From Kibdelosporangium sp. MJ126-NF4 (lineage in GTDB: Bacteria > Actinomycetota > Actinomycetes > Mycobacteriales > Pseudonocardiaceae): DNA of 64,000 nucleotides. The stretch lies in contig NZ_CDME01000021.1 of assembly GCF_000826545.1 (NCBI RefSeq), positions 1 through 64,000 of the forward strand, read 5' to 3'. This document shows, in pieces, positions 41,488 through 50,663 of this stretch (the stretch's first letter is position 1; every line of letters begins with the position of its first letter). The translations under genes were made by a program, and so were the position numbers. The notes under the pieces are model-generated. The model ran no database searches. It was not told where the DNA came from and was given only the letters and a program-made list of their open reading frames with translations.

Positions 41488-42377
41488 GTGCGGGCACCAA
41501 CGACCACCGCCTCGATCTGGTCGACGGCGTCGGCCAACGCGTCGAGCCGCTGTACCTGGTCCGGCAACGGGGCCGTGGCCCAGCCGGGGCCGCAGCCGAA
41601 CAACCTGACCCGCTGCGGGGTCCCGGACACCCGCTCGAACACGGCCGGATCGCCGTGCCTCGGCAGCTGCGCCCACAGCACCACCGCGGCCGGAGCCGAG
41701 CGGCGGACGGCCGCGGCGAGCGCGTCGGCCGGGAGCGCGGCACCGAGCATCTGGCTTCCGACCTCCCGGCGCGCCAGCGCGGCACGCAGTACGTACAACG
41801 GCAGACTGTGCCGCTCCTCAGGCGCACAGCACAGTAATACCGGTCTCGGGTTGCGCGCCGGGCCCAGCAACGGGGTGGCGGCGATCATCGCGGCCAGGAC
41901 GCACTCGTTGAGCAGGTGCTCGACCTCGACGCAGGCCCCCGAATGCGCCCAGCGCCCCGCCACGGCCGTCAGCACCGGCCGGACGACCCGGTCCCAGCAC
42001 GCGATCACGCCGTCGGTCTCGATCGCCTCGTCCAGCAGCCGGTGCACGCCTGGTGTGTCCATCGCGAGAGCGGCCCGGCCGAGCCCACGCGCCAGCGTCG
42101 ACTCGTCGGGGACGGCGACCGGCTGCGGTGCGAGCTTGTCCGGCTCGGCGTGCGCCCTGAGCGCGTACTCGGCGGCTTCGGCGGGGGACGCGCCACGCAG
42201 CAGCGCACGCTGCATCAGCTCAAGGCGTGCGACGTCCTCCGGGCCGTAGCGGCGGTGCCTGCCTGTGGTGCGACCACGCGGGCCGAGTCCGTACCGGCGG
42301 TCCCACGTACGCAGAGTCGACGGCGCCACACCCAGCCGACGAGCCACCGCCGCTACCGGCAATGACGGCTCGGGCAC
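41484..42377 (-). CDS. MerR-type regulator with B12-binding-like sensor domain (CarH/LitR-like)
   Basis: 297 residues from a GTG with GGAAGGG 7 bases upstream (frame open to 42497). The MerR helix-turn-helix is at about 6-60 (VAAVARRLGVAPSTLRTWDRRYGLGPRGRTTGRHRRYGPEDVARL). The second half has the W-x9-EH signature of CarH-type photoreceptors: W143, E153, H154 (RWAHSGACVEVEHLL). The lower-ligand motif DxHxxG appears as ERHSLP (188-193), so the histidine is kept but the frame of the motif is not. It may bind adenosylcobalamin and respond to light, or be a degenerate relative. First gene of the operon ending in the BldM-like regulator. Confidence 0.85.
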   Translation of the reverse strand: MPEPSLPVAAVARRLGVAPSTLRTWDRRYGLGPRGRTTGRHRRYGPEDVARLELMQRALLRGASPAEAAEYALRAHAEPDKLAPQPVAVPDESTLARGLGRAALAMDTPGVHRLLDEAIETDGVIACWDRVVRPVLTAVAGRWAHSGACVEVEHLLNECVLAAMIAATPLLGPARNPRPVLLCCAPEERHSLPLYVLRAALARREVGSQMLGAALPADALAAAVRRSAPAAVVLWAQLPRHGDPAVFERVSGTPQRVRLFGCGPGWATAPLPDQVQRLDALADAVDQIEAVVVGART

Positions 42378-42709
42378 CCCATACCCTTCCTGAGGTATCC
42401 CGAATATCGATTTCGGCCCCGTCGCCACGCCTCTCATCGTCCGATCGGTCGCAGTGCCCGGCAACCGGAGGCTCGGGACCCATGGTCCATGTCGCATACG
42501 TGACCAGGGAGTTTCCTACGGAGTGATCGTTTTCCGCGACGCTGTGTATCGCCGGTGTCACCTTGTGCTGTCCGTAATGGGTCGGTTACTGGATTGGGTG
42601 ATCTGTAGGTGATCACCCTTGAACAAGTATTGGCGCGGTTCTACTGTCGCCATCGTTGGACCGAATGGAGTACAGACGTCCTCTCCACGAGACGAGGAGG
42701 CGGGCCACG
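42378..42709. other. 332-bp divergent control region between the MerR operon and whiD
   Basis: No gene is seen. It holds the promoter-operator of whiD (42596-42647, separate entry), a TTCGGGATA-type segment near the MerR start, and about 190 bp in the middle (CATGGTCCATGTCGCATACG... region) without a clear signal. The long distance for two regulators suggests several protein-binding sites. Confidence 0.6.
42596..42647 (+). promoter_or_regulatory. whiD: whiD promoter with palindromic operator next to the -35 box
   Basis: -35 TTGAAC (42619-42624), 17 bases, -10 TACTGT (42642-42647). Immediately upstream lies GGTGATCACC (42608-42617), a perfect 10-bp palindrome that is also half of a larger dyad GGGTGATC (42596-42603) / GATCACCC (42611-42618). 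A site touching the -35 box suits an activator. GTGA/TCAC cores occur in Streptomyces BldM sites as I recall, so the BldM-like protein is one candidate binder (inference). Confidence 0.7.
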
Positions 42710-43012
42710 ATGGCGGATACGCGCAGGCTTCCCGGCCCCAACGCGGACGTATGGGACTGGCAGCTCGAAGGCAGCTGTCGCGGCATGGACAGCGCCTTCT
42801 TCTTCCACCCAGACGGCGAGCGCGGGCCGGCACGCAGCAGGCGGGAGGCGCGGGCGAAAGCGATCTGCCACGCCTGCCCTGTCCTGGAACTGTGCCGCAA
42901 ACACGCACTCGCGGTACACGAGCCGTACGGGATTTGGGGCGGGCTCTCCGAGTCCGAACGAGACAACATCATCAAAACCCGCAAACGAAGTTTCGTCGGC
43001 GCGGCCACCTGA
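42710..43012 (+). CDS. whiD: WhiB-family iron-sulfur regulator, WhiB3/WhiD type
   Basis: 100 residues. Four cysteines bind a [4Fe-4S] cluster: C23 (GSCRGMD), C53 and C56 (ICHACPV), C62 (LELCRKH). Then the GIWGGLSESER turn that contacts sigma-A and a basic tail for DNA (IIKTRKRSF). The N terminus LPGPNADVWDWQLEG is nearly that of M. tuberculosis WhiB3, and the gene sits in the same neighbourhood. GAGGAGG lies 10 bases before the ATG. In Streptomyces WhiD is needed for late sporulation; in mycobacteria WhiB3 senses redox state. Confidence 0.95.
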   Translation: MADTRRLPGPNADVWDWQLEGSCRGMDSAFFFHPDGERGPARSRREARAKAICHACPVLELCRKHALAVHEPYGIWGGLSESERDNIIKTRKRSFVGAAT

Positions 43013-43041
43013 CCGCATCGACCCCAGACAACTGAATAGAG

Positions 43042-43076
43042 AAAGGCGCCGACCGGATCCCGGTCGGCGCCTTTTT
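43042..43076. terminator. Strong intrinsic terminator after whiD
   Basis: AAAGGCGCCGACCGG (43042-43056), loop ATC, CCGGTCGGCGCCTTT (43060-43074) and two more T. A 15-bp perfect stem with T-tract on the plus strand and A-tract mirrored on the other, so it serves whiD and the convergent gene at 43087. Confidence 0.95.
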
Positions 43077-43086
43077 CACACGTCGC

Positions 43087-43695
43087 TCAGATGCCGCTGA
43101 TGCACCACTTCGAGCCGCTCTTGCGCATCTCCATGGTGAAGCCCTCGCTCTGGCCGCCCATCTTCATGGTGATCCTGGCCTGCGCGGTCGAGCCGGTCTC
43201 CTTCACGTCGTCCACCGTCGCCGTCACCCCGGACGGAACCCTGGACAAGTCGCGTTTGAGTTCGCTGGCCGCCGTGCTGTTGCAGGCCAGCGAGTCGATC
43301 TGGCTCGTCGACTTCGACTCGATGGCGTCCACAGCCGCCTGGGCCAGCGCCTCCGGGGTGCCGCCACCGCCGCTGTCGCTGCCGCCCGTCGACCGGCCAC
43401 CGGAGGGCTTGTTCGGCCCGGGAACGGTCACGTCGGGTGCGCCTGCGGGCTTGTCTCCACCGGCCGACGAGGAGCCGCTGTCGTCCTTGCCGGACAGCAC
43501 CAGCACCAGCACCAGCGCGATCACGGCCGCAGCTGCGACGCCCGCGAGCGCGATGATCATGCCGTTGTTCTTCTTCGGCGGGTAGGGCGGTGGATATCCC
43601 GGCTGCTGCGGGGGATACCCGCCCTGCTGCTGCGGGTAGCCACCCGGCTGTTGCTGCTGATAGCCGCCGTACTGCGGTCCCTGCGGATAGCTCAC
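43087..43695 (-). CDS. Single-pass membrane protein with Gly/Tyr/Pro/Gln-rich head and small extracellular domain
   Basis: 202 residues from the GTG at 43695. The head is low-complexity (GGYQQQQPGGYPQQQGGYPP...), a membrane helix spans about 46-68 (MIIALAGVAAAAVIALVLVLVLSG), then a Gly/Ser/Pro linker and about 90 residues outside (PEALAQAAVDAIESKSTSQIDSLA...ARITMKMGGQSEGFTMEMRKSG, ending KWCISGI) with two cysteines likely in a disulfide. The layout matches DUF4878/NTF2-like lipoprotein-type domains and resembles the proteins at 11896 and 12983. Role unknown. Confidence 0.85.
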   Translation of the reverse strand: MSYPQGPQYGGYQQQQPGGYPQQQGGYPPQQPGYPPPYPPKKNNGMIIALAGVAAAAVIALVLVLVLSGKDDSGSSSAGGDKPAGAPDVTVPGPNKPSGGRSTGGSDSGGGGTPEALAQAAVDAIESKSTSQIDSLACNSTAASELKRDLSRVPSGVTATVDDVKETGSTAQARITMKMGGQSEGFTMEMRKSGSKWCISGI

Positions 43696-43903
43696 ACCTA
43701 CTGTCCCCCAGCTTCTGCTCACCCTTTCGCGGGAGCATAACCAGCGGGAACGCTCCCCGCAGACTTTCGGCCATCCTGTTACCCGGCCGTCCGACGGCCC
43801 GTGTCACCCCCGCTGGCCAGGACAACGGCGACGATGAGACGGGCTGACGAGGGACCGCGAGTCCCCCATACTGGGGACAGCCGCGGATGAGAGCGGGGCC
43901 TCG

Positions 43904-43938
43904 TTGAAGCGTTGGCACTCGACTCGGTAGAGTGCTAG
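43904..43938 (+). promoter_or_regulatory. groES promoter overlapped by a CIRCE operator
   Basis: The CIRCE element is TTGGCACTC (43912-43920), 9 bases, GAGTGCTAG (43930-43938), the HrcA-binding dyad. It overlaps -35 TTGAAG (43904-43909) and -10 TAGAGT (43928-43933), 18 bp apart, so HrcA would block RNA polymerase until heat shock. It lies 104 bp before the groES start, within a 346-bp gap that holds nothing else recognisable. Confidence 0.93.
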
Positions 43939-44041
43939 TTGCACGGCACCAGACACCGCCCCGGCACCCGCGACGGCGGGGTGGCCAGGAGCCGCTGTAG
44001 GTACCTGCCAACGCTTTGGAAGACCCATGGAGGTCACCCCC

Positions 44042-44335
44042 GTGAGCGTGAACATCAAACCGCTCGAGGACAAGATCGTCGTCCAGGCCAGCGAGGCCGA
44101 AGCGACGACCGCGTCCGGTCTGGTCATTCCGGACACCGCCAAGGAGAAGCCCCAGGAGGGCAAGGTCCTGGCTGTGGGCCCGGGCCGCATCGACGACAAC
44201 GGCAACCGCGTCCCGCTGGACGTGAGTGTCGGTGATGTCGTCATCTACTCGAAGTACGGCGGCACCGAGGTCAAGTACAACGGCGAGGAGTACTTGATTC
44301 TCTCCGCCCGCGATGTGCTGGCCGTCGTCAACTGA
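44042..44335 (+). CDS. groES: 10-kDa co-chaperonin GroES
   Basis: 97 residues, [48 protein letters not shown], the standard Cpn10 with mobile loop [10 protein letters not shown]. The GTG at 44042 follows ATGGAGGTCACC. It caps GroEL rings. Controlled by the CIRCE element upstream; groEL1 follows after an 81-bp gap containing a hairpin. Confidence 0.97.
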   Translation: MSVNIKPLEDKIVVQASEAEATTASGLVIPDTAKEKPQEGKVLAVGPGRIDDNGNRVPLDVSVGDVVIYSKYGGTEVKYNGEEYLILSARDVLAVVN

Positions 44336-46039
<1,704 letters not shown>

Positions 46040-46060
46040 ACCCAGTAGCCAGCCCAACCA

Positions 46061-46096
46061 CAACGGCGCCCCTCGCCTCGGCAAGGGGCGCCGTTG
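46061..46096 (+). terminator. Terminator after groEL1
   Basis: CAACGGCGCCCCT (46061-46073), 10-base loop, AGGGGCGCCGTTG (46084-46096), a perfect 13-bp stem followed by TTC. Twenty-one bases after the groEL1 stop. Confidence 0.92.
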
Positions 46097-46142
46097 TTCA
46101 TAGCCTGCGTCACCATCGCGTGGTGTCGTCGAGCGGGCTACC

Positions 46143-46481
46143 GTGAACAACGTGGCTTCTCCCGCATCGCGGCCTTCGGACTCGCCAGCTCCCACACTGC
46201 TGTCGGCCAATATCCCGCAGGCAATCCGGGACGCCCTCGTCGGTTCGGAACGCGCCGAGTTCGAACAGCGCTACGCCGAGGAGATGGCTGCAGCAGCGCA
46301 CACCTTGAACCTGGCTGGCGTGCTCACAGTGCTGGGCACGTACCGCAAGATCGCCGAGATCACCCAACGGCAAGGACCGCACGCACACCAGCGCATGCTC
46401 GATCAAGTCGACCGTCTACTACAGGGCCAAGACGTGCCCACTGTGTTTGGTCAAGAGCACAAGACACACAGACCAGAGTGA
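46143..46481 (+). CDS. Small DUF6247-like protein
   Basis: 112 residues, GTG start (a second GTG three codons later is possible). Core: AIRDALVGSERAEFEQRYAEEMAAAAHTLNLAGVLTVLGTYRKIAEI, a helical segment with the E-x2-F-x3-Y pattern of DUF6247. Such proteins often sit next to toxin-like or XRE genes in actinomycetes. It precedes the XRE regulator by 30 bp in the same direction, so they are probably co-transcribed. An antitoxin-like or accessory role is possible but unproved. Confidence 0.7.
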   Translation: MNNVASPASRPSDSPAPTLLSANIPQAIRDALVGSERAEFEQRYAEEMAAAAHTLNLAGVLTVLGTYRKIAEITQRQGPHAHQRMLDQVDRLLQGQDVPTVFGQEHKTHRPE

Positions 46482-46511
46482 GGAAGTCGACGAAGACAGG
46501 CAGGCACCAGC

Positions 46512-47708
46512 ATGGACTTCGGTGAGGCGTACATCGGGCAGCGGGTCCGCGAAATTCGAAACTGGCGCGGGTTGAACCTTCGGACTGCTGCCGGTCTGGC
46601 TGGGATCTCGTACACGTATTTGGGGCAGATCGAGCGCGGCGAGAAGCCAGTCAGCAAGCGACGCGTGTTGGAGTCTCTGGCGTGGGCGTTGAAGGTGTCG
46701 CCTACCGAACTGACCGGCGCTCCGTACGCGCCCTCTGATCCCGTCAGCAGCGCCTCACACGCCGCGCTCGACCAGATCGAAACAGCGTTGACCGAATGGC
46801 TGCCGGGCGAGTTGCCCGACACCGGCCCAGCCCGTGAGTGGCCACACGTCGCGGCCGAAGTCGACAGGCTCACGCATGTACTGCGCCCGCAATCGGACTA
46901 CGCCGGTCAAGGTGAAATGCTGCCGTCGCTGATTCGAGACCTGCTCGTCCACACACACGGCGAGAAAGCCGAATCGGCACTGGAAGGGCTGATGTCCGCC
47001 TACTACGCGTCCGGCAACGTCGCCGCACGCCTCGGTAAACGCACGCTGACCTACTTGGCGGGCGATCGCGTCCGCGCGACAGCGGAACTGCTGGAGTTGC
47101 CCGAATTGCTGGGAGTCAGCGCGTGGATACGCGCACAGTTTCTGAGCGCCGCCTCCCGACCGCGACAATACAAACTGGCTCTGGAGGCAGTGGACTACCC
47201 AGGCGCCCGACTGGAATCCCGAGGCATGGGCCACCTGACAGCTGCGATGGCTGCCGCCGCACAAGGTGACGCAGTCACAGCGAACTCACACCTGACTGAG
47301 GCCACAAGGATGGCCGCGAAGGTCGAACCGTCTCCGTCCTGGGGCCTTGGCACACTGAACTTCGGCCAGGCGAACACCGGAATCTGGCGCGTGGCGATCG
47401 GTGTCGAACTTGGCGATGGCGGGAAAGTCGCGGAGATAGCACGCACAGTGGACTGGAAGACGGTCCCAGTATCACGTCAAGGCGCGTTCTGGATGGATCT
47501 GGGACGTGGCTTGATCCAAGACCGCGCGACTCGCGAACGTGGCGTCCATGCGCTGTTGAAAGCCGAAGAGCTCACGCCCCAACAGGTGCGCGCCAACCCG
47601 TTCGCACGCGAAGCTGTAGTCACGTTGCTGCGATCCGCGCAACGCAACGCCGGAGGGCGCGACTTGCGTGGTCTCGCATGGCGAATGGGCGTAGCCCCGA
47701 AAGGGTGA
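46512..47708 (+). CDS. XRE-family regulator with TPR-like C-terminal domain
   Basis: 398 residues. Helix-turn-helix at about 8-65 (IGQRVREIRNWRGLNLRTAAGLAGISYTYLGQIERGEKPVSKRRVLESLAWAL). The remaining ~320 residues are helical repeats. This architecture is abundant in Streptomyces and Pseudonocardiales, where it may bind a small ligand or peptide. The downstream pair (47986, 48621) is a usual companion set. GC and codon use are somewhat lower than in the flanking core genes, compatible with acquired DNA. Confidence 0.88.
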   Translation: MDFGEAYIGQRVREIRNWRGLNLRTAAGLAGISYTYLGQIERGEKPVSKRRVLESLAWALKVSPTELTGAPYAPSDPVSSASHAALDQIETALTEWLPGELPDTGPAREWPHVAAEVDRLTHVLRPQSDYAGQGEMLPSLIRDLLVHTHGEKAESALEGLMSAYYASGNVAARLGKRTLTYLAGDRVRATAELLELPELLGVSAWIRAQFLSAASRPRQYKLALEAVDYPGARLESRGMGHLTAAMAAAAQGDAVTANSHLTEATRMAAKVEPSPSWGLGTLNFGQANTGIWRVAIGVELGDGGKVAEIARTVDWKTVPVSRQGAFWMDLGRGLIQDRATRERGVHALLKAEELTPQQVRANPFAREAVVTLLRSAQRNAGGRDLRGLAWRMGVAPKG

Positions 47709-47715
47709 ACCGATC

Positions 47716-47742
47716 CGCTTGTGCACTTCTGGTGCACAAGCG
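47716..47742. terminator. Perfect 11-bp hairpin after the XRE gene
   Basis: CGCTTGTGCAC (47716-47726), loop TTCTG, GTGCACAAGCG (47732-47742), 8 bases past the XRE stop. No T-tract. It is either a terminator or, since XRE proteins bind dyads, an operator. The rest of the 277-bp gap to 47986 shows only weak open frames (one reads DDTDPEVRVVAFLREHTD without a credible start). Confidence 0.65.
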
Positions 47743-47985
47743 ACAAGATTCCACCCTTAGCGTCACATCCCATAATTGGGAGGTGACGACGTGGAGACGG
47801 TGTTACCGCGCCGGACGACACGGATCCTGAGGTGCGGGTCGTCGCATTCTTGCGCGAACACACAGACGCGACAGGTCAGGCTGATTGTCCGTGGCCTTCG
47901 CCTGGGCGAGAGCAGTTGAGTGGTGGCGCATCGGGTGGCATCTCCTTCATGTCAACAACGCCGTTGGTCAACATGAGAGAATCGC

Positions 47986-48624
47986 ATGACACACATTCTG
48001 ACTTCAGAGAATCCCACCCCGCGAATCGTGGTTCCGTACATAACGTCGTGGAGCGAGGAAGATGACCCGTTGGATGCCGCGCTGCTGCTCGAACACGGTG
48101 GCCGACTCGCGTACCTGAACGAGACTCTGACCGATCGCGACGCCAAAGGAGTGCTGTGGTGTAGGACATTTTTCCGCCCACGGCAGGGAAAACCGAACTT
48201 CGGTGTTGTCCACCCGCTGCGCCAGCGCCGCGCGATGCTCAGGTTGCTCTGCCAGGTGTGCGGCAGCCCGGCTACACGCTCGGACAACGGGATCCTGTGG
48301 CTGCTCAAGGATCACCGCGACGACTGGCCGAACTGGCCAGCGGACATGGCAGTCACTGAGCCGCCAATCTGTATGGCGTGCGCGAAAGTAGCCAGCCGGT
48401 TGTGCCCTGCGCTCAGACCTGGCGCGGTGCTGTTGTGGGCGCGCACATTCCCCGTTGTCGGCGTGTACGGTCCCGTCTATCGGAGCACAGGCGTGGTCCG
48501 AGTTGTCTCCAGCGAGGAACAGCGAATTGTCACCTACGGAGACCCGGCCATCAGGTGGGTATGCGCGACGAGTCAGATCCGCAGACTCAACGACTGCACG
48601 ATCGTCTCCATGGACACGTTGTGA
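47986..48624 (+). CDS. Hypothetical protein with two CxxC pairs
   Basis: 212 residues. Recurrent actinobacterial layout: IVVPYITSWSEEDDP at the start, then LLCQVCGSPA and ICMACAKVASRLCP, two CxxC pairs likely binding zinc, and a C-terminal beta-rich part. GAGAGAATCGC precedes the ATG. It overlaps the next small gene by 4 bp. Commonly found near XRE regulators, but its function is unknown to me. Confidence 0.78.
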   Translation: MTHILTSENPTPRIVVPYITSWSEEDDPLDAALLLEHGGRLAYLNETLTDRDAKGVLWCRTFFRPRQGKPNFGVVHPLRQRRAMLRLLCQVCGSPATRSDNGILWLLKDHRDDWPNWPADMAVTEPPICMACAKVASRLCPALRPGAVLLWARTFPVVGVYGPVYRSTGVVRVVSSEEQRIVTYGDPAIRWVCATSQIRRLNDCTIVSMDTL

Positions 48625-48737
48625 CGCGGTACTGGGCTGACGGGCCCTGCCCGCCTTGGTGCGACAACGACCATCCAGCGTTCCGCGAACACCTGTCCAC
48701 CAACTGGTCCTGTCAGATCATCCTCACTATCGACTGA
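48621..48737 (+). CDS. Very small Cys-rich protein
   Basis: 38 residues, MTRYWADGPCPPWCDNDHPA at the start and WSCQIILTID at the end. The GTG overlaps the preceding stop (GTGA), indicating translational coupling. The CPPWC...H arrangement is like the short zinc-type motif of DUF6907-like actinobacterial proteins. Alternative longer frames exist upstream, but they lie in the coding sequence of the previous gene. Confidence 0.55.
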   Translation: MTRYWADGPCPPWCDNDHPAFREHLSTNWSCQIILTID

Positions 48738-48987
48738 ACGGCTTCCATCCTGCGCCTGTGTCTGTTCGCCTCGGGAAACACGAGCACATAACCGCTGCTA
48801 GACCCAGTCCGGACACCGAGGGGTTCGAGCGGACGGGACAGCCTCCAGTAACGCGATCGGGTGATCAGTCGTCTGCGCGGTCGGGGTCACCGGGGCTGGT
48901 GAACTTCTCGGTAAGCGGGGCAAGTGGCTGGGAAGCTGCTGATGATGTCCACATCGGGCAGTTACCCGACAGCGGGAGGTTTGTGCT

Positions 48988-50481
48988 GTGTCGGTCAGTC
49001 GACGAGTGGTCCTACGGGCAAGCGCGGCAGCCGCGCTGACATTGGGATATGGAAGCACTCCGGCAGGTGCCGACGCGGCGCGCACAAGGCTCGACGCCGA
49101 CGGCGCCGCCTGGCGAGAACTACGCCAGGTCCTGAGCCCGGCTGCCCAGCTCTACCGTCCCGGTGACCGGGACTACTCGGCCCACGCCACGGCCGACAAC
49201 CAGCGCTACGTCTCCACCCGCCCTGCCGGGGTGCTCGCCTGCGCCACCGAGGAGGACGTGCAGACCGCACTTCGCTGGTGCGCCAAGCACGGCATGCCCT
49301 TCGCGCCACGGTCTGGCGGCCACAACTACGCCGGATACTCGACCACGACCGGTCTGGTGATCAGCCTGCGGGCCATGAAGCACGTGCGCCCACAGGGCCA
49401 GCAGCTCCACCTGGGTGGTGGCGCCACCAACTCCGATGTGTACGCGGCCCGCGACGCGGGACTGTACTTTCCGGGCGGGCGCTGCCCCGGTGTCGGGGTG
49501 GCGGGCCTGACGCTCGGTGGCGGGCTCGGCTTCAACGACCGCAAGTGGGGCTTGACATGTGACCGGCTCGTCGAGACCCGGGTCGTGCTCGCCGATGGAA
49601 CCGTGGTGCGTGCCGCCGAGGACGAGAACCCCGATCTGTTCTGGGCGTGTCGCGGCGGCGCGGGTGGAAACTTCGGCGTCAACACCGCCTTCGTATTCGA
49701 CTGCGTACCGGTGGACCGGCTGCGCGCCACCGTCTTCAACCTCTCCTTCAGCCTGAGCGCGGGCCAGGACGTGGTGGACGAGCTCCAGCACCTCCTGGAC
49801 ACGGATCGCTCGGATGACCTGGACGTCCGGATCGGCTTCAAACACGCGGGCGACGGCACGACCGCCCTGTGGGTCCTCGGACAGCGCCTCGGCGATGAGG
49901 ACACCCTGCGCCGTCTCTTCGGGCCGCTGCTGAGGCTGCATCCGAACACTGTCCTCATTGAGGAGCGCGGCTTCTGGACCGCGCAGGACTACCTGATGGA
50001 AAACCCGGGCCCGAAGGACTGTTACGCCTCCAGATCCCTCGTTCCCGACCAGTGGCTGTGCCCGGACACCGTGGCTGCCGTCGTCGATTGGACCCGTACG
50101 TGGCGTCCTGGTTCCGCAAAGGCGACCGGTTATGTGACGCTGTTCGCCATGGGCGGCGCCAGCTCCGCGCCTCGACCGGACGAGACCGCCTATCCGCACC
50201 GTGGGGCGACCTTCGTCATCGACATCGGTACCCATTGGCAGCCAGGCACCGCGCCCAGCCAGGTGCGCGCCCTGCTGACGCAGACCCGTGTCATGCACCA
50301 CACACTGCGCCGACGCCTGGACACCGACGCGGCCTACGTCAACTTCCCCGACCCCGACCTGCGCAGCTGGCAGCATGCCTACTACGGCAGTAACTACCAG
50401 CGCCTCGCACAGGTCAAGCACCAGTACGACCCCACCGGTTTGTTCCGCTATGCGCAGGCCATCGACCGGCCCGAGCGCTAA
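48988..50481 (+). CDS. Tat-exported FAD-linked oxidase (berberine-bridge type)
   Basis: 497 residues, GTG start with GGGAGG about 10 bases upstream. The N terminus SRRVVLRASAAAALTLGYG is a twin-arginine signal; cleavage is likely near AGADAA. The FAD domain has RSGGHNYAGYS and GGRCPGVGVAGLTLGGG, the His and Cys of bicovalent FAD, and the C-terminal NFPDPDLRSWQHAYYG. Paralogue of 30899-32365, but released rather than lipid-anchored. The substrate is probably a sugar or secondary metabolite outside the cell. The 250 bp upstream hold no other gene. Confidence 0.92.
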   Translation: MSVSRRVVLRASAAAALTLGYGSTPAGADAARTRLDADGAAWRELRQVLSPAAQLYRPGDRDYSAHATADNQRYVSTRPAGVLACATEEDVQTALRWCAKHGMPFAPRSGGHNYAGYSTTTGLVISLRAMKHVRPQGQQLHLGGGATNSDVYAARDAGLYFPGGRCPGVGVAGLTLGGGLGFNDRKWGLTCDRLVETRVVLADGTVVRAAEDENPDLFWACRGGAGGNFGVNTAFVFDCVPVDRLRATVFNLSFSLSAGQDVVDELQHLLDTDRSDDLDVRIGFKHAGDGTTALWVLGQRLGDEDTLRRLFGPLLRLHPNTVLIEERGFWTAQDYLMENPGPKDCYASRSLVPDQWLCPDTVAAVVDWTRTWRPGSAKATGYVTLFAMGGASSAPRPDETAYPHRGATFVIDIGTHWQPGTAPSQVRALLTQTRVMHHTLRRRLDTDAAYVNFPDPDLRSWQHAYYGSNYQRLAQVKHQYDPTGLFRYAQAIDRPER

Positions 50482-50663
50482 ATACGGTGCCCTCCGGGTG
50501 CTCGGATCGCATCGTTCCTTCGTGCCGTGTGTGAACGGTTGGCGATCCAGGAGGCGTTGGCAGCAAAATCTGACTGTTCATTCCGAGCTAACCCGAGCTT
50601 GAGATGGCGGTTGCGCTGCCGGGTGAGGGTGACGGACCAGTAGACCCCGAACTGGGAGGTACT

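Noticed and set aside
47757..47985. Possible gene remnant reading DDTDPEVRVVAFLREHTDAT
   Set aside because: No start codon with a ribosome-binding site and no recognised family; overlapping frames are equally open.
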